A stretch of DNA of 64,000 bases from Ralstonia pickettii (GCF_000607165.1 NZ_JFZG01000008.1:310001-374000); one strand, 5' to 3'. Shown: positions 42,330-52,286, numbered from the stretch's first letter. Notes: a model not told the origin generated them from the letters alone. A program made the numbers and translations.

Positions 42330-42917
42330 GCATCCCTGGTTTCACCCCCTGCCGGGGCTGACTCACTTTCTTTGTCTTGCCAAAGAAAGTAAGCAAAGAA
42401 AGGCGCGCCCGAGATGGCGAAAGATTCCTTGAATTTGCGTAACCGTGCGGAGACGGGAAAAACTCGCTGCGCTCAGACAGTTTCCCGTCTTTTTTCCGCC
42501 CGCTTACGAAAATTCAAGGCGCCATCTAGGGCCGGGTACGGCCACACCATCGAAGAACAAACGCAGTAGGTGCGTGTGCGGCAAGCCGCGAAGCAAGGCA
42601 AACAAAACAAAATCATCGGTGGAGTGCGAGCGCAGCGAAGCAGCACACAGCAACAAACGAGACACCGACAGAACACGCAAACCAACGGTTTGGCCTTTGA
42701 CGTTCCTGCCCTAGATGGCGCCTTGGATTTTTGTTGCGGGGAGGATAAAGAGGGGAGGCCTGTCTGAGCGCAGCGAGTTTGCCTCCCCTCCCTCCCCGCG
42801 ACACAAATCCAAGGGGAAGTCGCCATCTCGGGCGCGCCTTTCTTTTGCTTACTTTTCTTTGGAAGACAAAGAAAAGTAAGTCGGTCCCGGCAGGGAACGA
42901 AAGGGGGATGGACCACC
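42330..42917. repeat. Composite inverted-repeat element between kdpC and kdpD
   Basis: The ends are inverted copies of about 100 bp. The left half holds CCCTGCCGGGGCTGACTCAC, CTTTCTTTGTCTTGCCAAAG and GGCGCGCCCGAGATGGCGA. The right half, read in reverse, holds CCCTGCCGGGACCGACTTAC, CTTTGTCTTCCAAAG and GGCGCGCCCGAGATGGCGA. Inside are two further long hairpins built on CGAGATGGCG / CGCCATCTAG with TTGAATTT or TTGGATTT, each with a loop containing ACTCGCTGCGCTCAGACAG in opposite orientation. There is no transposase. It is a non-autonomous, palindromic repeat of the kind dispersed in Ralstonia and Burkholderia genomes. Confidence 0.85.
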
Positions 42918-42952
42918 AACATCAAACCCAGCAGTCCACAAACCCCAACCCC

Positions 42953-43567
42953 TCACTTCAAATCATCCAACGCCAAATTCAGCTCCAACACATTCACAGT
43001 CGCCTCCCCAAACACACCAAGAATCGGCCCTTTGGTGTTCTCGCCAACCACCTTCCTCACCAAGTCCGGCGACATGTGCCGCGCACGCGCCACGCGCTCA
43101 ACCTGGTACGCCGCAGCAGCCGGACTAATCTCCGGGTCCAGCCCGCTCGCAGAAGCCGTCACAAGATCAGCAGGAATCGGCGCACTGTTCGTCGGGTCCG
43201 CTTCCTTGAGGGCAGCAATCCGCGCCTTAGCCGCCTCCGTCAACGCGGGGTTGCTCGGTCCCAGGTTGGACCCACCAGAAGCCTGCGCGTTATACGCGTT
43301 CGGCGCAGTCGCCGAGATCCGCCCCCAGAAATACTCGGGCGTTTCAAAGTTCTGCCCGATCAGCGATGAACCGACTGCCTTGCCGCCACGCTCGATGATC
43401 GAGCCGCCGGCCTGCGCCGGAAACAGCGCCTTGCCTATGCCCGTCACCACCACCGGATACAGCACCCCGGTAATGAGCGACAGCCCAATGAAGACCGCCA
43501 GCGCCGCACGCAGCAGCCCACCTTGTTGCGGCACATCGGCCTGCGCGTTTTGTGTTGTGGTTGCCAT
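42953..43567 (-). CDS. kdpC: Potassium-transporting ATPase subunit KdpC
   Basis: The 204-residue product has one membrane helix ([27 protein letters not shown]) and a periplasmic domain with [36 protein letters not shown] and the C-terminal [15 protein letters not shown]. It stabilises the KdpFABC complex. GGAAGGAG precedes the ATG, and kdpB ends 16 bp upstream. Confidence 0.96.
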   Translation of the reverse strand: MATTTQNAQADVPQQGGLLRAALAVFIGLSLITGVLYPVVVTGIGKALFPAQAGGSIIERGGKAVGSSLIGQNFETPEYFWGRISATAPNAYNAQASGGSNLGPSNPALTEAAKARIAALKEADPTNSAPIPADLVTASASGLDPEISPAAAAYQVERVARARHMSPDLVRKVVGENTKGPILGVFGEATVNVLELNLALDDLK

Positions 43568-43582
43568 GAATGCACTCCTTCC

Positions 43583-45799
43583 TTAGACCCAGCCCATTGC
43601 GGCCAGGAACATGTCGATGATCTTGATGCCGGGGAAGGGCAGCAGCAGGCCGCCCAGGCCGTAGACCAAGAGGTTCCGGCGCAGCAGCGCAGCCGCCCCC
43701 AGCGCGCGGTACTTCACGCCCTTGAGCGCCAGCGGGATCAGGAACACGATGATCAGCGCGTTGAAGATCACCGCGCTCATCACGGCCGATGCGGGCGTGG
43801 CCAGGTGCATCACGTTCAGCGCGGCAAGCTGCGGATACGTGGTCGCAAATGCGGCGGGGATGATGGCGAAGTACTTCGCCACGTCATTGGCGATCGAGAA
43901 CGTGGTGAGCGAGCCGCGCGTCATCAGCATCTGCTTGCCGATCTCGACAATCTGGATCAGCTTGGTGGGGCTGGAATCCAGGTCGACCATGTTGCCGGCC
44001 TCCTTGGCGGCCTGCGTGCCGCTGTTCATGGCGACGGCCACGTCGGCCTGCGCCAGCGCGGGCGCATCGTTGGTGCCGTCACCGGTCATGGCAACGAGGC
44101 GGCCCTGGGCCTGCTGCTCGCGGATGAGCGCGAGCTTGGTCTCGGGCGTGGCTTCAGCAATGAAGTCGTCAACCCCCGCTTCTGCTGCGATGGAGGCGGC
44201 GGTCAGGCGGTTGTCGCCGGTGATCATCACCGTCTTGATGCCCATCTGGCGCAGCTCGGCAAATCGCTCACGAATGCCGGCCTTCACGATGTCTTTCAGC
44301 TCTACCACGCCGAGCACGCGGTCGTTGTCGGACACCACAAGCGGCGTGCCGCCTTGGCGCGCGACGTCGTCCACGGCAGTCGACACGGCATCGGGAAACT
44401 TGCCGGCCAGCAGCGTCACGTGCGTGCGAATGGCATCTGCCGCCCCCTTGCGGATCTGACGGGCGTCGCCTGCAAGCGAGACGTTGATACCGCTCATGCG
44501 CGTTTGCGCAGAGAAGGCGACGTACACGGGCTGCGTCTTCGCAAGGGCAGCTTCATCGATGGACGCCTCGCCCAGGTTGCGTGCCAGCGTGACGATGCTG
44601 CGGCCTTCCGGCGTTTCATCGGCCAGCGACGACAGCCATGCCGCCTCGGCCAACTGCTTGGCCGTCACGCCCGGCGCGGGAATGAAGCGCGAAGCCTGAC
44701 GGTTGCCGTGCGTGATCGTGCCGGTCTTGTCGAGCAGCAGCACATCCACATCACCGGCAGCCTCCACAGCGCGGCCCGACGTGGCGATCACGTTGGCTTG
44801 CATCATGCGGCTCATGCCGGCCACGCCAATCGCAGACAGCAACCCGCCGATGGTGGTCGGAATCAGACACACCAGCAGCGCGACCAGCACGGTAATGGTG
44901 ATGGGCGAGCCGGCCTTCATCGCCTCCACCGAGAAGATCGAGTACGGCAGCAGCGTGACGGTGGCCAGCATCAGGATGATGGTCAGGCTCACCAGCAGAA
45001 TCGTCAGCGCCAGCTCGTTGGGCGTCTTCTGGCGCTTGGCGCCTTCCACCATCGAGATCATCCGATCAAGGAAGCTCTCGCCGGGGTTGGCGGTGATGCG
45101 CACGATGATCCAGTCCGACAGCACGCGCGTGCCGCCCGTCACGGACGAGAAATCCCCGCCCGATTCGCGAATGACCGGCGCCGATTCGCCCGTGATGGCG
45201 CTTTCGTCCACCGACGCCACGCCTTCGATCACCTCGCCATCGCCGGGCACCATGTCGCCGGCTTCGATCAGCACGATGTCACCACGACGCAGGGCGGTGG
45301 CAGCGCGCGCTTCCGCGCGGTCTCTGCGATGCGGGTCTGCCAGCACCTTGGCCTGCACGGTGGTCTTGATGCCGCGCAGCGATGCCGCCTGCTGCTTGCT
45401 GCGGCCCTCGGCCAGCGCCTCGGCAAAGTTGGCAAACAACACCGTGAACCACAGCCACACCGACACAGCGAGGATGAAGCCCGCAGGCGCTTCCGCCTGG
45501 CCGCGCAGGGCCATCACCCACAGGATGGTGGTGAGAATGCTGCCGATATAGACGACAAACATCACCGGGTTCTTGGCTTGCGCGCGCGGCGACAGCTTGC
45601 GGAAGCTATCCACAATGGCGGGCTTGACCAGTGCCGACGAGAACATCGACAGCTTGCGCACATCCTTGGCAGATAGCGTCGTGTGCGTGCTGCGCGCCTG
45701 CGGCTCGGCGGCTGCGGCAGTACCAGTACCGGCGCTGGGCTCAAGCTTGTGCTTGACCGTACGCACGGCAGGTTCGGATTCGGGATAACGGATAGCCAT
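43583..45799 (-). CDS. kdpB: Potassium-transporting ATPase subunit KdpB
   Basis: The 738-residue P-type ATPase subunit has the phosphorylation motif [16 protein letters not shown] in [12 protein letters not shown] and [22 protein letters not shown]. It hydrolyses ATP to drive K+ uptake. The N-terminal ~55 residues (Ala/Ser/Thr-rich) extend beyond the E. coli protein (682 residues). ATG 45799 has AGGTG upstream. Confidence 0.96.
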   Translation of the reverse strand: MAIRYPESEPAVRTVKHKLEPSAGTGTAAAAEPQARSTHTTLSAKDVRKLSMFSSALVKPAIVDSFRKLSPRAQAKNPVMFVVYIGSILTTILWVMALRGQAEAPAGFILAVSVWLWFTVLFANFAEALAEGRSKQQAASLRGIKTTVQAKVLADPHRRDRAEARAATALRRGDIVLIEAGDMVPGDGEVIEGVASVDESAITGESAPVIRESGGDFSSVTGGTRVLSDWIIVRITANPGESFLDRMISMVEGAKRQKTPNELALTILLVSLTIILMLATVTLLPYSIFSVEAMKAGSPITITVLVALLVCLIPTTIGGLLSAIGVAGMSRMMQANVIATSGRAVEAAGDVDVLLLDKTGTITHGNRQASRFIPAPGVTAKQLAEAAWLSSLADETPEGRSIVTLARNLGEASIDEAALAKTQPVYVAFSAQTRMSGINVSLAGDARQIRKGAADAIRTHVTLLAGKFPDAVSTAVDDVARQGGTPLVVSDNDRVLGVVELKDIVKAGIRERFAELRQMGIKTVMITGDNRLTAASIAAEAGVDDFIAEATPETKLALIREQQAQGRLVAMTGDGTNDAPALAQADVAVAMNSGTQAAKEAGNMVDLDSSPTKLIQIVEIGKQMLMTRGSLTTFSIANDVAKYFAIIPAAFATTYPQLAALNVMHLATPASAVMSAVIFNALIIVFLIPLALKGVKYRALGAAALLRRNLLVYGLGGLLLPFPGIKIIDMFLAAMGWV

Positions 45800-45839
45800 A
45801 AGGCACCTGTTGATATTGGGTAGACGACTCGCCTTGCGC

Positions 45840-47612
45840 TTAGCGCGCAAGGTGTTCTGCGATGGGGCCGAGCGCGAGGGCCGGGATGTACGTGAGCGCG
45901 CCCACCAGCAGCACCGAGCCGATCAGCAGCACTACAAACAGCGGCCCATGCGTGGGCAGCGTGCCGGCCGTCACGGGCAGGCGCTTCTTGGCGGCAAACG
46001 TGCCTGCCATGGCCAGCACCGGCACGATGATCCAGAAGCGGCCCAGCCACATGCAGATGCCCAGCGCCACGTTGTAGAACGGCGTATTGGCAGACAGGCC
46101 CGCAAACGCGCTGCCGTTGTTGTTGGCGGCAGACGAGAAGGCGTACAGCACTTCAGAGAAGCCGTGTGTGCCGGGGTTGAAGATGCCCGCCTTGCCCTGC
46201 GTCACCACCACGGCCACGGCCGTGCCCACGAGCACCAGCAGCGGCGTAACGAGGATGGCGATGGAGGTCATCTTCATCTCGAACACCTCGATCTTCTTGC
46301 CGAGGTATTCCGGCGTGCGGCCGATCATCAGGCCCGCAATGAACACGGCCAGGATGGCGTACACCAGCATGCCGTACAGGCCCGAGCCCACACCGCCAAA
46401 CACCACTTCGCCCAGTTGCATCAGGAACATCGGCACGAAGCCGCCCAGCGCGGTCAACGAGTCATGCATGGCATTGACGGCACCGCACGACGCCGCCGTG
46501 GTGATCGTGGCAAACAGCGACGAGGCCACGATGCCAAAGCGCGTTTCCTTGCCTTCCATGTTGCCCACCGCCTGATCGATGCCGAGGTTGGCGAGCATCG
46601 GATTGGCGTGCAGCTCAGCCCATGCCAGGAAGACGGCAAGCACCACAAAGAGCACCGTCATCGCCGCCAGCACAGCCCAGCCTTGCCGACCATCGCCCAC
46701 CATGCCGCCAAACGTAAAGCACAGCGCCGCCGGGATGATGAAGATCGCCAGCATCTGCACGAAGTTGGTCAGCGCGTTGGGGTTCTCGTACGGGTGTGCG
46801 GAGTTGGCGTTGAAGAAGCCGCCGCCATTGGTGCCCAGCATCTTGATCGCCTCTTGCGACGCGACCGGGCCCATGGGCAAGGTCTGCGTTTGCGTGGTGG
46901 CTTTCTCGGTGACGGGGTTGCCTTGCGCATCCTTGAGGGGATTGCCCTGCGCGTCCATCTTCGGGTTGTCGTACGTGGTGGCGGTGACGGTGGTCACCTC
47001 CTTGTAGCCATCGAAGTTCTGGATCACGCCCTGGCTCACGAAGAACACCGACACCAGAATCGACAGCGGCAGCAGCACGTAGACCGTGGCGCGCGTGAAG
47101 TCGACCCAGAAGTTGCCGATGGTGTTGGCCGAGTGGCGCGCAAAGCCGCGAATGAGCGCGATCACCACCGCAATGCCAGTGGCGGCTGACAGGAAGTTCT
47201 GCACCGCCAGGCCGAGCATCTGCGTGAGATAGCTCATCGTGCTTTCGCCCGAATAGCCTTGCCAGTTGGTGTTGCTCACAAAGCTGATGGCCGTGTTGAA
47301 CGACGAATCCGGCGTAATGGCAGCAAAGCCCTGCGGATTGAGCGGCAGCCACTGCTGCGCGCGCTGCAGCGCATACACCGCCAGCGCACCTAGCACGTTG
47401 ACGACGATAACGGCCAGCGCATAGCGCTTCCAGCCCATCTCGGCCTGCGGGTTGACGCCGGCCACGCGATAGAACAGCCGCTCGATGGGGCCGAGCCAAT
47501 GTGTGCGCGACGGCTTGTCACCAAACACGCCGGTCATATACGCGCCCAGCGGTTTGGCCAGAACCAGCAGCACGACCAGGTAGATCGCCAGCTGGAGGAG
47601 GAACGCATTCAT
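45840..47612 (-). CDS. kdpA: Potassium-transporting ATPase subunit KdpA
   Basis: The 590-residue channel-like subunit shows the four selectivity regions: [56 protein letters not shown] and [17 protein letters not shown]. It binds and passes K+. A cytoplasmic or loop segment near residues 230-260 contains the repeat [18 protein letters not shown] 47612 follows GGAGGAGG, placed unusually close. Confidence 0.96.
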   Translation of the reverse strand: MNAFLLQLAIYLVVLLVLAKPLGAYMTGVFGDKPSRTHWLGPIERLFYRVAGVNPQAEMGWKRYALAVIVVNVLGALAVYALQRAQQWLPLNPQGFAAITPDSSFNTAISFVSNTNWQGYSGESTMSYLTQMLGLAVQNFLSAATGIAVVIALIRGFARHSANTIGNFWVDFTRATVYVLLPLSILVSVFFVSQGVIQNFDGYKEVTTVTATTYDNPKMDAQGNPLKDAQGNPVTEKATTQTQTLPMGPVASQEAIKMLGTNGGGFFNANSAHPYENPNALTNFVQMLAIFIIPAALCFTFGGMVGDGRQGWAVLAAMTVLFVVLAVFLAWAELHANPMLANLGIDQAVGNMEGKETRFGIVASSLFATITTAASCGAVNAMHDSLTALGGFVPMFLMQLGEVVFGGVGSGLYGMLVYAILAVFIAGLMIGRTPEYLGKKIEVFEMKMTSIAILVTPLLVLVGTAVAVVVTQGKAGIFNPGTHGFSEVLYAFSSAANNNGSAFAGLSANTPFYNVALGICMWLGRFWIIVPVLAMAGTFAAKKRLPVTAGTLPTHGPLFVVLLIGSVLLVGALTYIPALALGPIAEHLAR

Positions 47613-47631
47613 GGTGTGCCTCGCAGTGTTG

Positions 47632-47721
47632 TTAGAAGCGTTCGGGCCACAGCAAGGCCACGAACAAGTAGACGAGCAGAACCACCGTGATGGCCCCGGA
47701 CAGCACATAGAGCCAGGTCAT
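47632..47721 (-). CDS. kdpF: Potassium-transporting ATPase small subunit KdpF
   Basis: The 29-residue peptide [29 protein letters not shown] has the KdpF length, single membrane helix and terminal LLxPERF motif. It stabilises the KdpABC complex. GGAG lies upstream. Its ATG overlaps the stop of a 41-residue upstream frame. Confidence 0.92.
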   Translation of the reverse strand: MTWLYVLSGAITVVLLVYLFVALLWPERF

Positions 47722-47843
47722 TGCTGTTTCTCCATCGCGTGCGTGGTGGGTTGGTCTTTGGCAGCAAGCCGGCCGGAGAGGGCGAGCAAGCCGCCCACTG
47801 CCAGGGCCAGCACCGCAAGGCCGGCGAGATAAACGAGGTCCAT
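47718..47843 (-). CDS. 41-residue single-span membrane protein coupled to kdpF
   Basis: ATG at 47843 follows AAAGGGGAG by seven bases. The product has one hydrophobic helix (LVYLAGLAVLALAVGGLLAL) and a polar tail, [19 protein letters not shown]. Its TGA overlaps the kdpF ATG (ATGA), so it is the first gene of the kdp operon proper. I know no named family. Position and topology suggest an accessory Kdp subunit or regulatory peptide. Confidence 0.7.
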   Translation of the reverse strand: MDLVYLAGLAVLALAVGGLLALSGRLAAKDQPTTHAMEKQQ

Positions 47844-47874
47844 ATGCGCTCCCCTTTCCTTCAGGTCGTGGTCG

Positions 47875-48681
47875 TTAGAACGTCTTGGTCACGGCCAGCA
47901 GCGCGGTGGCCTTGCCCATGTAATTGCCGCGCGCGTTGGTGTAGGCGGCGCGCGCAGCGTTGGTATCGATGTACGCAAGCGAGGCCGTCCAGCCGCTGCC
48001 GAAGTCTTTCGTCACGCCCACCTTCCAGTCGGCATACGACGTGCGCACCACCTGATGCGGCACCTGCTGATAGCCCACGTGCAGGTTCAGCGTGAGGCCC
48101 CAGAAGCCGGTGTCGAAGTTGCCCGACAAGTCGAAGTACTGGCTGTGGTGGCTGTCGGCAAAGCCGAACAGGTTGGAGAACGCGTGCGAGTACTTGAACG
48201 AGACCGGCCCGTAGCCGATCTGTGCATAACCCTCGGTGGTGTGCGGGCGGGTGTAGCCGTCGGGGTAGCTACCCGGGTAGTAGTACTGCAGCACGCCCGC
48301 ATCAATGGGCACGTCCTTAATCAGCTCGGTCTTGTAGCCGCCGTAAAAATCCATCTCGATGGGGGCGGAGACGTTGGGGTTGGAATCCCCCAGCCAACTG
48401 ATCGACGAGTTCCAGTTGCCCACATAGAAGCCGTTGGGCAGCGCGTAATCCACACCGCCCTGGATGGCGGGCTTGTTGTTGGTCTGCATGAGACCGCGAT
48501 AGCGGTACTGGCTGGCCAGCGTGACGTTGGCCGTGAGCGGGCTGGCGGGCGCGGCCGGTGTGGCAACGGGCGCCGGCGCAGCCTCAGTGGACTGCGCAAA
48601 AGCGGCCGCGCTGGACAGTGCTGCGGCACAGAAGACAACGCCACCGATGACGGTGGCGTGCAAAGAAACCTTGGCTTGCAT
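47875..48681 (-). CDS. TorF-family putative porin
   Basis: The 268-residue product has a signal peptide (AALSSAAAFAQS), a short Ala/Pro linker and a beta-barrel pattern starting LTANVTLASQYRYRGLMQTNNKPAIQGGVDY. It ends in VTKTF, with a C-terminal Phe. It matches proteins of the TIGR02001/TorF type and would form an outer-membrane channel. The small kdp ORF starts 32 bp downstream without a visible terminator, so the porin may belong to the kdp transcript. Confidence 0.78.
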   Translation of the reverse strand: MQAKVSLHATVIGGVVFCAAALSSAAAFAQSTEAAPAPVATPAAPASPLTANVTLASQYRYRGLMQTNNKPAIQGGVDYALPNGFYVGNWNSSISWLGDSNPNVSAPIEMDFYGGYKTELIKDVPIDAGVLQYYYPGSYPDGYTRPHTTEGYAQIGYGPVSFKYSHAFSNLFGFADSHHSQYFDLSGNFDTGFWGLTLNLHVGYQQVPHQVVRTSYADWKVGVTKDFGSGWTASLAYIDTNAARAAYTNARGNYMGKATALLAVTKTF

Positions 48682-48808
48682 GGACCTTTCCCTTGTTGTT
48701 TTGGGTGCCGCACGGCCCGGCGCAGGTGCGCGTCAACTGGGGCCGGATGCGGCGTGCAGGCAGGCTCCCGTCACAGGGCCTGCGTGCAGTGCAACAGTAG
48801 GGAAAGGG

Positions 48809-48856
48809 GGTAAAAACGGGGTAAAGGTTGGGGGGAGGGGTGTAAACGCCGTGTAA
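48809..48856 (-). promoter_or_regulatory. Paired 11-bp-spaced direct repeats, response-regulator type
   Basis: On the minus strand TTTACA occurs twice (48856-48851 and 48845-48840), and TTTACC twice (48825-48820 and 48814-48809). Each pair has an 11-bp period. This is the pattern bound by OmpR-family dimers; the TTTACA half-site resembles known KdpE targets. It is 128-175 bp upstream of the porin that precedes kdp. Confidence 0.55.
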
Positions 48857-49076
48857 AAACGTACCACTGCCGGATCAGCGATTGATGGCCAATGGCCTTC
48901 TAGCCAGTCGCCGACTTTGAGCCGCCGCTGCACATCCAACAGGCACAAACCTTTGCAGATATCCAGGCCCCTTCTGGCTAGGCTTGGTCGCGACTCTTTC
49001 GGCTTGCCGAGAACGACAAGGTCAACGCGATACACAACGAGCTAGGAGATGCGCGCATGGATTCCAAGGAGCATTC

Positions 49077-49613
49077 GTGAAGCGATGGATTGCACTGTGC
49101 TTGGGATTGTTTTCGCTCAATGGGATTGCTCAGATTCCCGAATCGATCGTGAGAAGCTGCATGCTTCTGGAAAGTGCCGGGCCGGACGTCGACTACGCTG
49201 AGATTGAGAGCACTGGAACAGTCAGCGACGACGAAATTCACGGCTACTCGGTTTTTTCCTGTGTTCGCCATGGCGTAACGTTTGGCTATGCGACTGCGAA
49301 CAAGGGTTCGCGTGACCTGATCGTTGTCGGAGATCGGAGGATTCCGATTTCCCAGGCAAAGAGGCTAGGAAGGGATCGTCCACAACGCATTGATTCTTCG
49401 AAGGCCATTTATTCGATCCTAACCAAGGGGCATAAAAGCTATTTCTGCATTGCCTCGAATTTCGGTGGACTGGGTCGGAGCGGGTCGTTTCAAAATGTTC
49501 GACAAGCCTACATAGCACCGTTGAAAGTCGCTCATAGCGCTAGCAGCATGGAAGCGGTCTATTACGGTCTGCGGGACATTCGGAATTTCGCAAACGGAAT
49601 CCTGCAGCGTTAA
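49077..49613 (+). CDS. Exported protein of unknown function
   Basis: GTG at 49077 follows AAGGAG by six bases. The 178-residue product has a signal peptide (KRWIALCLGLFSLNGIAQ), then SIVRSCMLLESAGPDVDYAEIESTG and three further cysteines. It is less GC-rich than its neighbours. It converges on the low-GC module at 49.6-51.5 kb and could be part of it, for example as an immunity protein, but no family was recognised. Confidence 0.6.
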   Translation: MKRWIALCLGLFSLNGIAQIPESIVRSCMLLESAGPDVDYAEIESTGTVSDDEIHGYSVFSCVRHGVTFGYATANKGSRDLIVVGDRRIPISQAKRLGRDRPQRIDSSKAIYSILTKGHKSYFCIASNFGGLGRSGSFQNVRQAYIAPLKVAHSASSMEAVYYGLRDIRNFANGILQR

Positions 49614-49636
49614 GCATTGAATAGATTAATTTCGTC

Positions 49637-50164
49637 TCATGGTAGTTTTGCCATGATCCGGTCGAGAGGGGAGGGCGGCAGCAGGATATATGCATCCTCT
49701 CTCGAGGCATCCATGCTGTAATAGACTCGATCGCGATCAAAAAACATCTTCGGCGCCAGATCGTAATACTCTCTTTTCGCCAAAATCGCCTTCGTATTTG
49801 CATCATAAAGTCTAAATAGCGTTCCATCCTCGTATGGAAGGAGGCAGACCTCACCAATATATTGATGATCTCTGCTTTTCTCTTGTTCGCAAGCACTCGC
49901 ACCCATGCGATGGCGTGCTGCCAGCTCATATTGCGCACCAATTATCAAAACAGCAATGAGCAGCATCGTTTTGCATCTGCGCTTTAGGAAGCTTTCGGCC
50001 ACGAGGCGCCCGGCATTTTCAACCCCTGCCTTACCGGCGTTGTTCCGCCACCAGATCTTCTGAAACAAGAAATAGAGAACGCATGTCGAGATCAAACCTA
50101 TCGCAATCGCTGTAAACAGCCAGCGAATCAGGATAAACAAACTCGCACCCAAACCAGGCATCAT
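49637..50164 (-). CDS. Membrane protein, candidate partner of the DUF6402-type protein
   Basis: ATG at 50164 follows AAGGTG by six bases. The 175-residue product has two membrane helices (LFILIRWLFTAIAIGLISTCVLYFL; TMLLIAVLIIGAQYELA) and a tail of about 85 residues with CLLPYEDGTLFRLYDANTKAILAKREYYD. Its layout, membrane helices then a soluble tail, resembles the protein after tae4 at 3762. It probably protects against or assists the upstream gene product. AT-rich, likely acquired. Confidence 0.55.
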   Translation of the reverse strand: MMPGLGASLFILIRWLFTAIAIGLISTCVLYFLFQKIWWRNNAGKAGVENAGRLVAESFLKRRCKTMLLIAVLIIGAQYELAARHRMGASACEQEKSRDHQYIGEVCLLPYEDGTLFRLYDANTKAILAKREYYDLAPKMFFDRDRVYYSMDASREDAYILLPPSPLDRIMAKLP

Positions 50165-50221
50165 ATAAATCACCTTGCAACAGGGATCGCATACCAAGAA
50201 AAGAAAATTACCGTGGGCGCC

Positions 50222-51493
50222 CTACAAGGTTTCTCCCGTATTCAGATCAAATTCGATAACGAACGGGCGATTAAAATATATTTTTCTTACATCAGAATAC
50301 AAAATTAAATCACCACCCTGCTTGTGCTTCAACTGCCAATCCCGGTAGCTGTCATTGTAGACGGGGTAGTATATTGTCCAATTTTCAATAGCTCCATTTT
50401 TGGAATAGGGCAGCCTCGCTCCACGCTTCTTTGTTGTCTCGCCAATCGCGATCGCGTCTACAAGGACAACAAATCCAGTATGGTTCCAATGGCCCAAATA
50501 CTGACTCCCCGATTCGGTCGAGCGATCGTAGAACGTGAAAATGTCGCGCATATATGCGCAAACCTCACGGATTTCGATTCTACCGAAGACCTTATTATTG
50601 CGATCAACGTATGTTGTATAGCGATACTTACCAAGGGCGAGGTAGAACGCGAATGCCCCAAGCGAGCCGTACAGATCGTCCATGAATCGCCCATTTTCCC
50701 ACTGAATTCCCCTGAACAGCATTGCGAATTTCTCGCCACCATTGCTGTCGACGGAAATAAATTGGTACTGCCAACTCTTGTGAAGATCATGGACACTCTC
50801 TCCGCAAAGCCCCCAGGGGTCTACGGTGTATTGAGAGGGTTGTGTTCCCCTGACCATATCAACAATAACGCTCCTAGCTTTCTTGGTGAATATCTTATTT
50901 CTTGTCAAATCCTCATACTTGATTTTCGCTCGATCAAATTTAAGAATCCAATCCAACTTAAACATGGTTGTATCAATCATGTCTGGCGGAAATGGCTTCC
51001 CATCCTGATTCACACTGAGCGCCTCCCCCTTGTCGCTTGTGATGTAGTTCAGTTCACCAGCAAACCATTTTCTTTGCAGCTTTGCTGACATCGACCAACC
51101 AATGCGGTCCATTGCGTCAGGAATTTGCTGAATGTCGAAAGGCTTCACTCTTGGCTTTTTGATTTCCGGTGCGACTGCAGGCTTTGGGGGCTTTGGTGGT
51201 GGTGGCGTATTGAGCCAGTCTTTGAAATCCAGAAACGCCTCGATCGCGCTCTTCGGCGGTCGCTTGGGTTCTGTTGGCTTCGGGGGTGGGGGTGACGGGG
51301 GAGGCTGGTCGCGCAACGGTGGCGCCGGTCTCGCCATCGATAGGGAAAATTCTTCTGCATCGACTGCAGTGCAGGCGCCCTTAGAGGGAACCCACCACGG
51401 CTGAAACAGGATGCTTCTCTCGAAAAACAACGGCTTCTCGTCTGGCTTATTCACTGCGTCTTCTACCTTTGAAGTTGCTTGTCCGGCTATCAA
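50222..51493 (-). CDS. DUF6402-like protein, probable T6SS effector
   Basis: The 423-residue product has FFERSILFQPWWVPSKGACTAVDAEEF at its start, a proline-rich linker (residues about 57-110; PPPSPPPPKP, TPPPPKPPKP), and a domain starting FDIQQIPDAMDRIGWSMSAKLQRKWFAGELNY. That domain resembles DUF6402 proteins linked to T6SS clusters. There is no signal peptide. TTG at 51493 overlaps the stop of the preceding broken gene (TTGA); a GTG 14 codons in is an alternative. Low GC marks it as transferred DNA. The activity is unknown. Confidence 0.6.
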   Translation of the reverse strand: MIAGQATSKVEDAVNKPDEKPLFFERSILFQPWWVPSKGACTAVDAEEFSLSMARPAPPLRDQPPPSPPPPKPTEPKRPPKSAIEAFLDFKDWLNTPPPPKPPKPAVAPEIKKPRVKPFDIQQIPDAMDRIGWSMSAKLQRKWFAGELNYITSDKGEALSVNQDGKPFPPDMIDTTMFKLDWILKFDRAKIKYEDLTRNKIFTKKARSVIVDMVRGTQPSQYTVDPWGLCGESVHDLHKSWQYQFISVDSNGGEKFAMLFRGIQWENGRFMDDLYGSLGAFAFYLALGKYRYTTYVDRNNKVFGRIEIREVCAYMRDIFTFYDRSTESGSQYLGHWNHTGFVVLVDAIAIGETTKKRGARLPYSKNGAIENWTIYYPVYNDSYRDWQLKHKQGGDLILYSDVRKIYFNRPFVIEFDLNTGETL

Positions 51494-51966
51494 GCTGACG
51501 TGACCGCGTCATCCGTCCGCTTCTGCGGCCCCCGACTAAACCGCACCGCCAGCGCCTTCCGCGCCGCATCCAACCCTTCGCCCTGACCCGCCACCTTGAG
51601 AAACGCATACCCCTCCAACGTGGCGCTCATCACATCGCTGCCCAGCGCCAACTGCGAATCCGCCATGCGCTCGTGAATGCGGGCCACGCGCATGAGACGA
51701 CTGCGTAGCTGATCGAAGCCCGCCAGATCGCGGCGCAGTTCGGCGAGGTCGAAATTGCCGGGCAGCAGGTTGGGGTTGTTGTTCAGCACCTCCACGGCCT
51801 AACGCGCGAAGGCTTCGGACTTGTCGCCCATCTTCACCAGCGTTCGGCGCTGAACCGGGGTGAGGTCGATCAGGCTGGCGAGCCGGTCTTCCAGCGTCTT
51901 CAGCGCGCCGTCGACGGCGGCCAGATCAGCCGAGGTGAGCTGATACGAAATCAAGTTCTGCGGCAT
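51490..51966 (-). pseudogene. Conserved hypothetical gene with an internal amber stop
   Basis: The frame from ATG 51966 reads MPQNLISYQLTSADLAAVDG through to EAFAR, then TAG (51801-51799). It continues in the same phase AVEVLNNNPNLLPGNFDLAELR to the stop at 51490, 158 codons in all. The rest is uninterrupted, so one C-to-T change (probably CAG to TAG) broke it. A GTG two codons after the stop could restart a 101-residue fragment. The family (unknown function, also present in distant phyla) is about 150 residues long. It heads the DUF6402 operon. Confidence 0.8.
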
Positions 51967-52136
51967 TTCACTCCTCGTAAATCAATTGGCAGTGCCGTGC
52001 CATCAAGGGCACGAGGGCGGGAGATTGGCCGCTGCGGCGCTGGTCCGCAATGCCAGGAGGGGATTTCGGGCGAAGAATCAGAATGATCTGATGCGGCGCT
52101 CACAACTCGACACATCGAGAGGCGTTCTCGATGGCC

Positions 52137-52286
52137 AGAGCTCGGCGCTCGGCGTGCGAGGCTTTTTGCTCGGCGGCCCGAGCTCGGAGCTCGGCGCGTG
52201 AGGCTTTTTACTCGGCTGGCCGAGTTCGGAGCTCGGCGCGTAGGGCTTTTTGCTCGGGTGGCCAAGCTCAGAGCTCGGCGTACGAA
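52137..52286. repeat. 42-bp minisatellite, about 3.5 units
   Basis: Units contain GAGCTCGG(C/A)GCTCGGCG, then GAGGCTTTTT(G/A)CTCGG and a G/C-rich end. The period of 42 bp keeps frames open; the minus strand reads PSSELG-x-PSKKP-x-A repeats. It lies directly upstream of the C4-type cassette. I see no gene here. Confidence 0.75.

Noticed and set aside
42445-42925. Several small open frames inside the kdpC-kdpD interval
   Set aside because: They translate inverted-repeat DNA and change phase between the two arms; none has a start signal or family match.
43523-45676. A 717-codon open frame on the plus strand
   Set aside because: It is the antisense shadow of kdpB; its His/Arg-rich composition has no family features and the minus-strand KdpB is unmistakable.
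52137-52286. Tandem 42-bp units considered as a CRISPR array
   Set aside because: There are no unique spacers between the units; it is a minisatellite.
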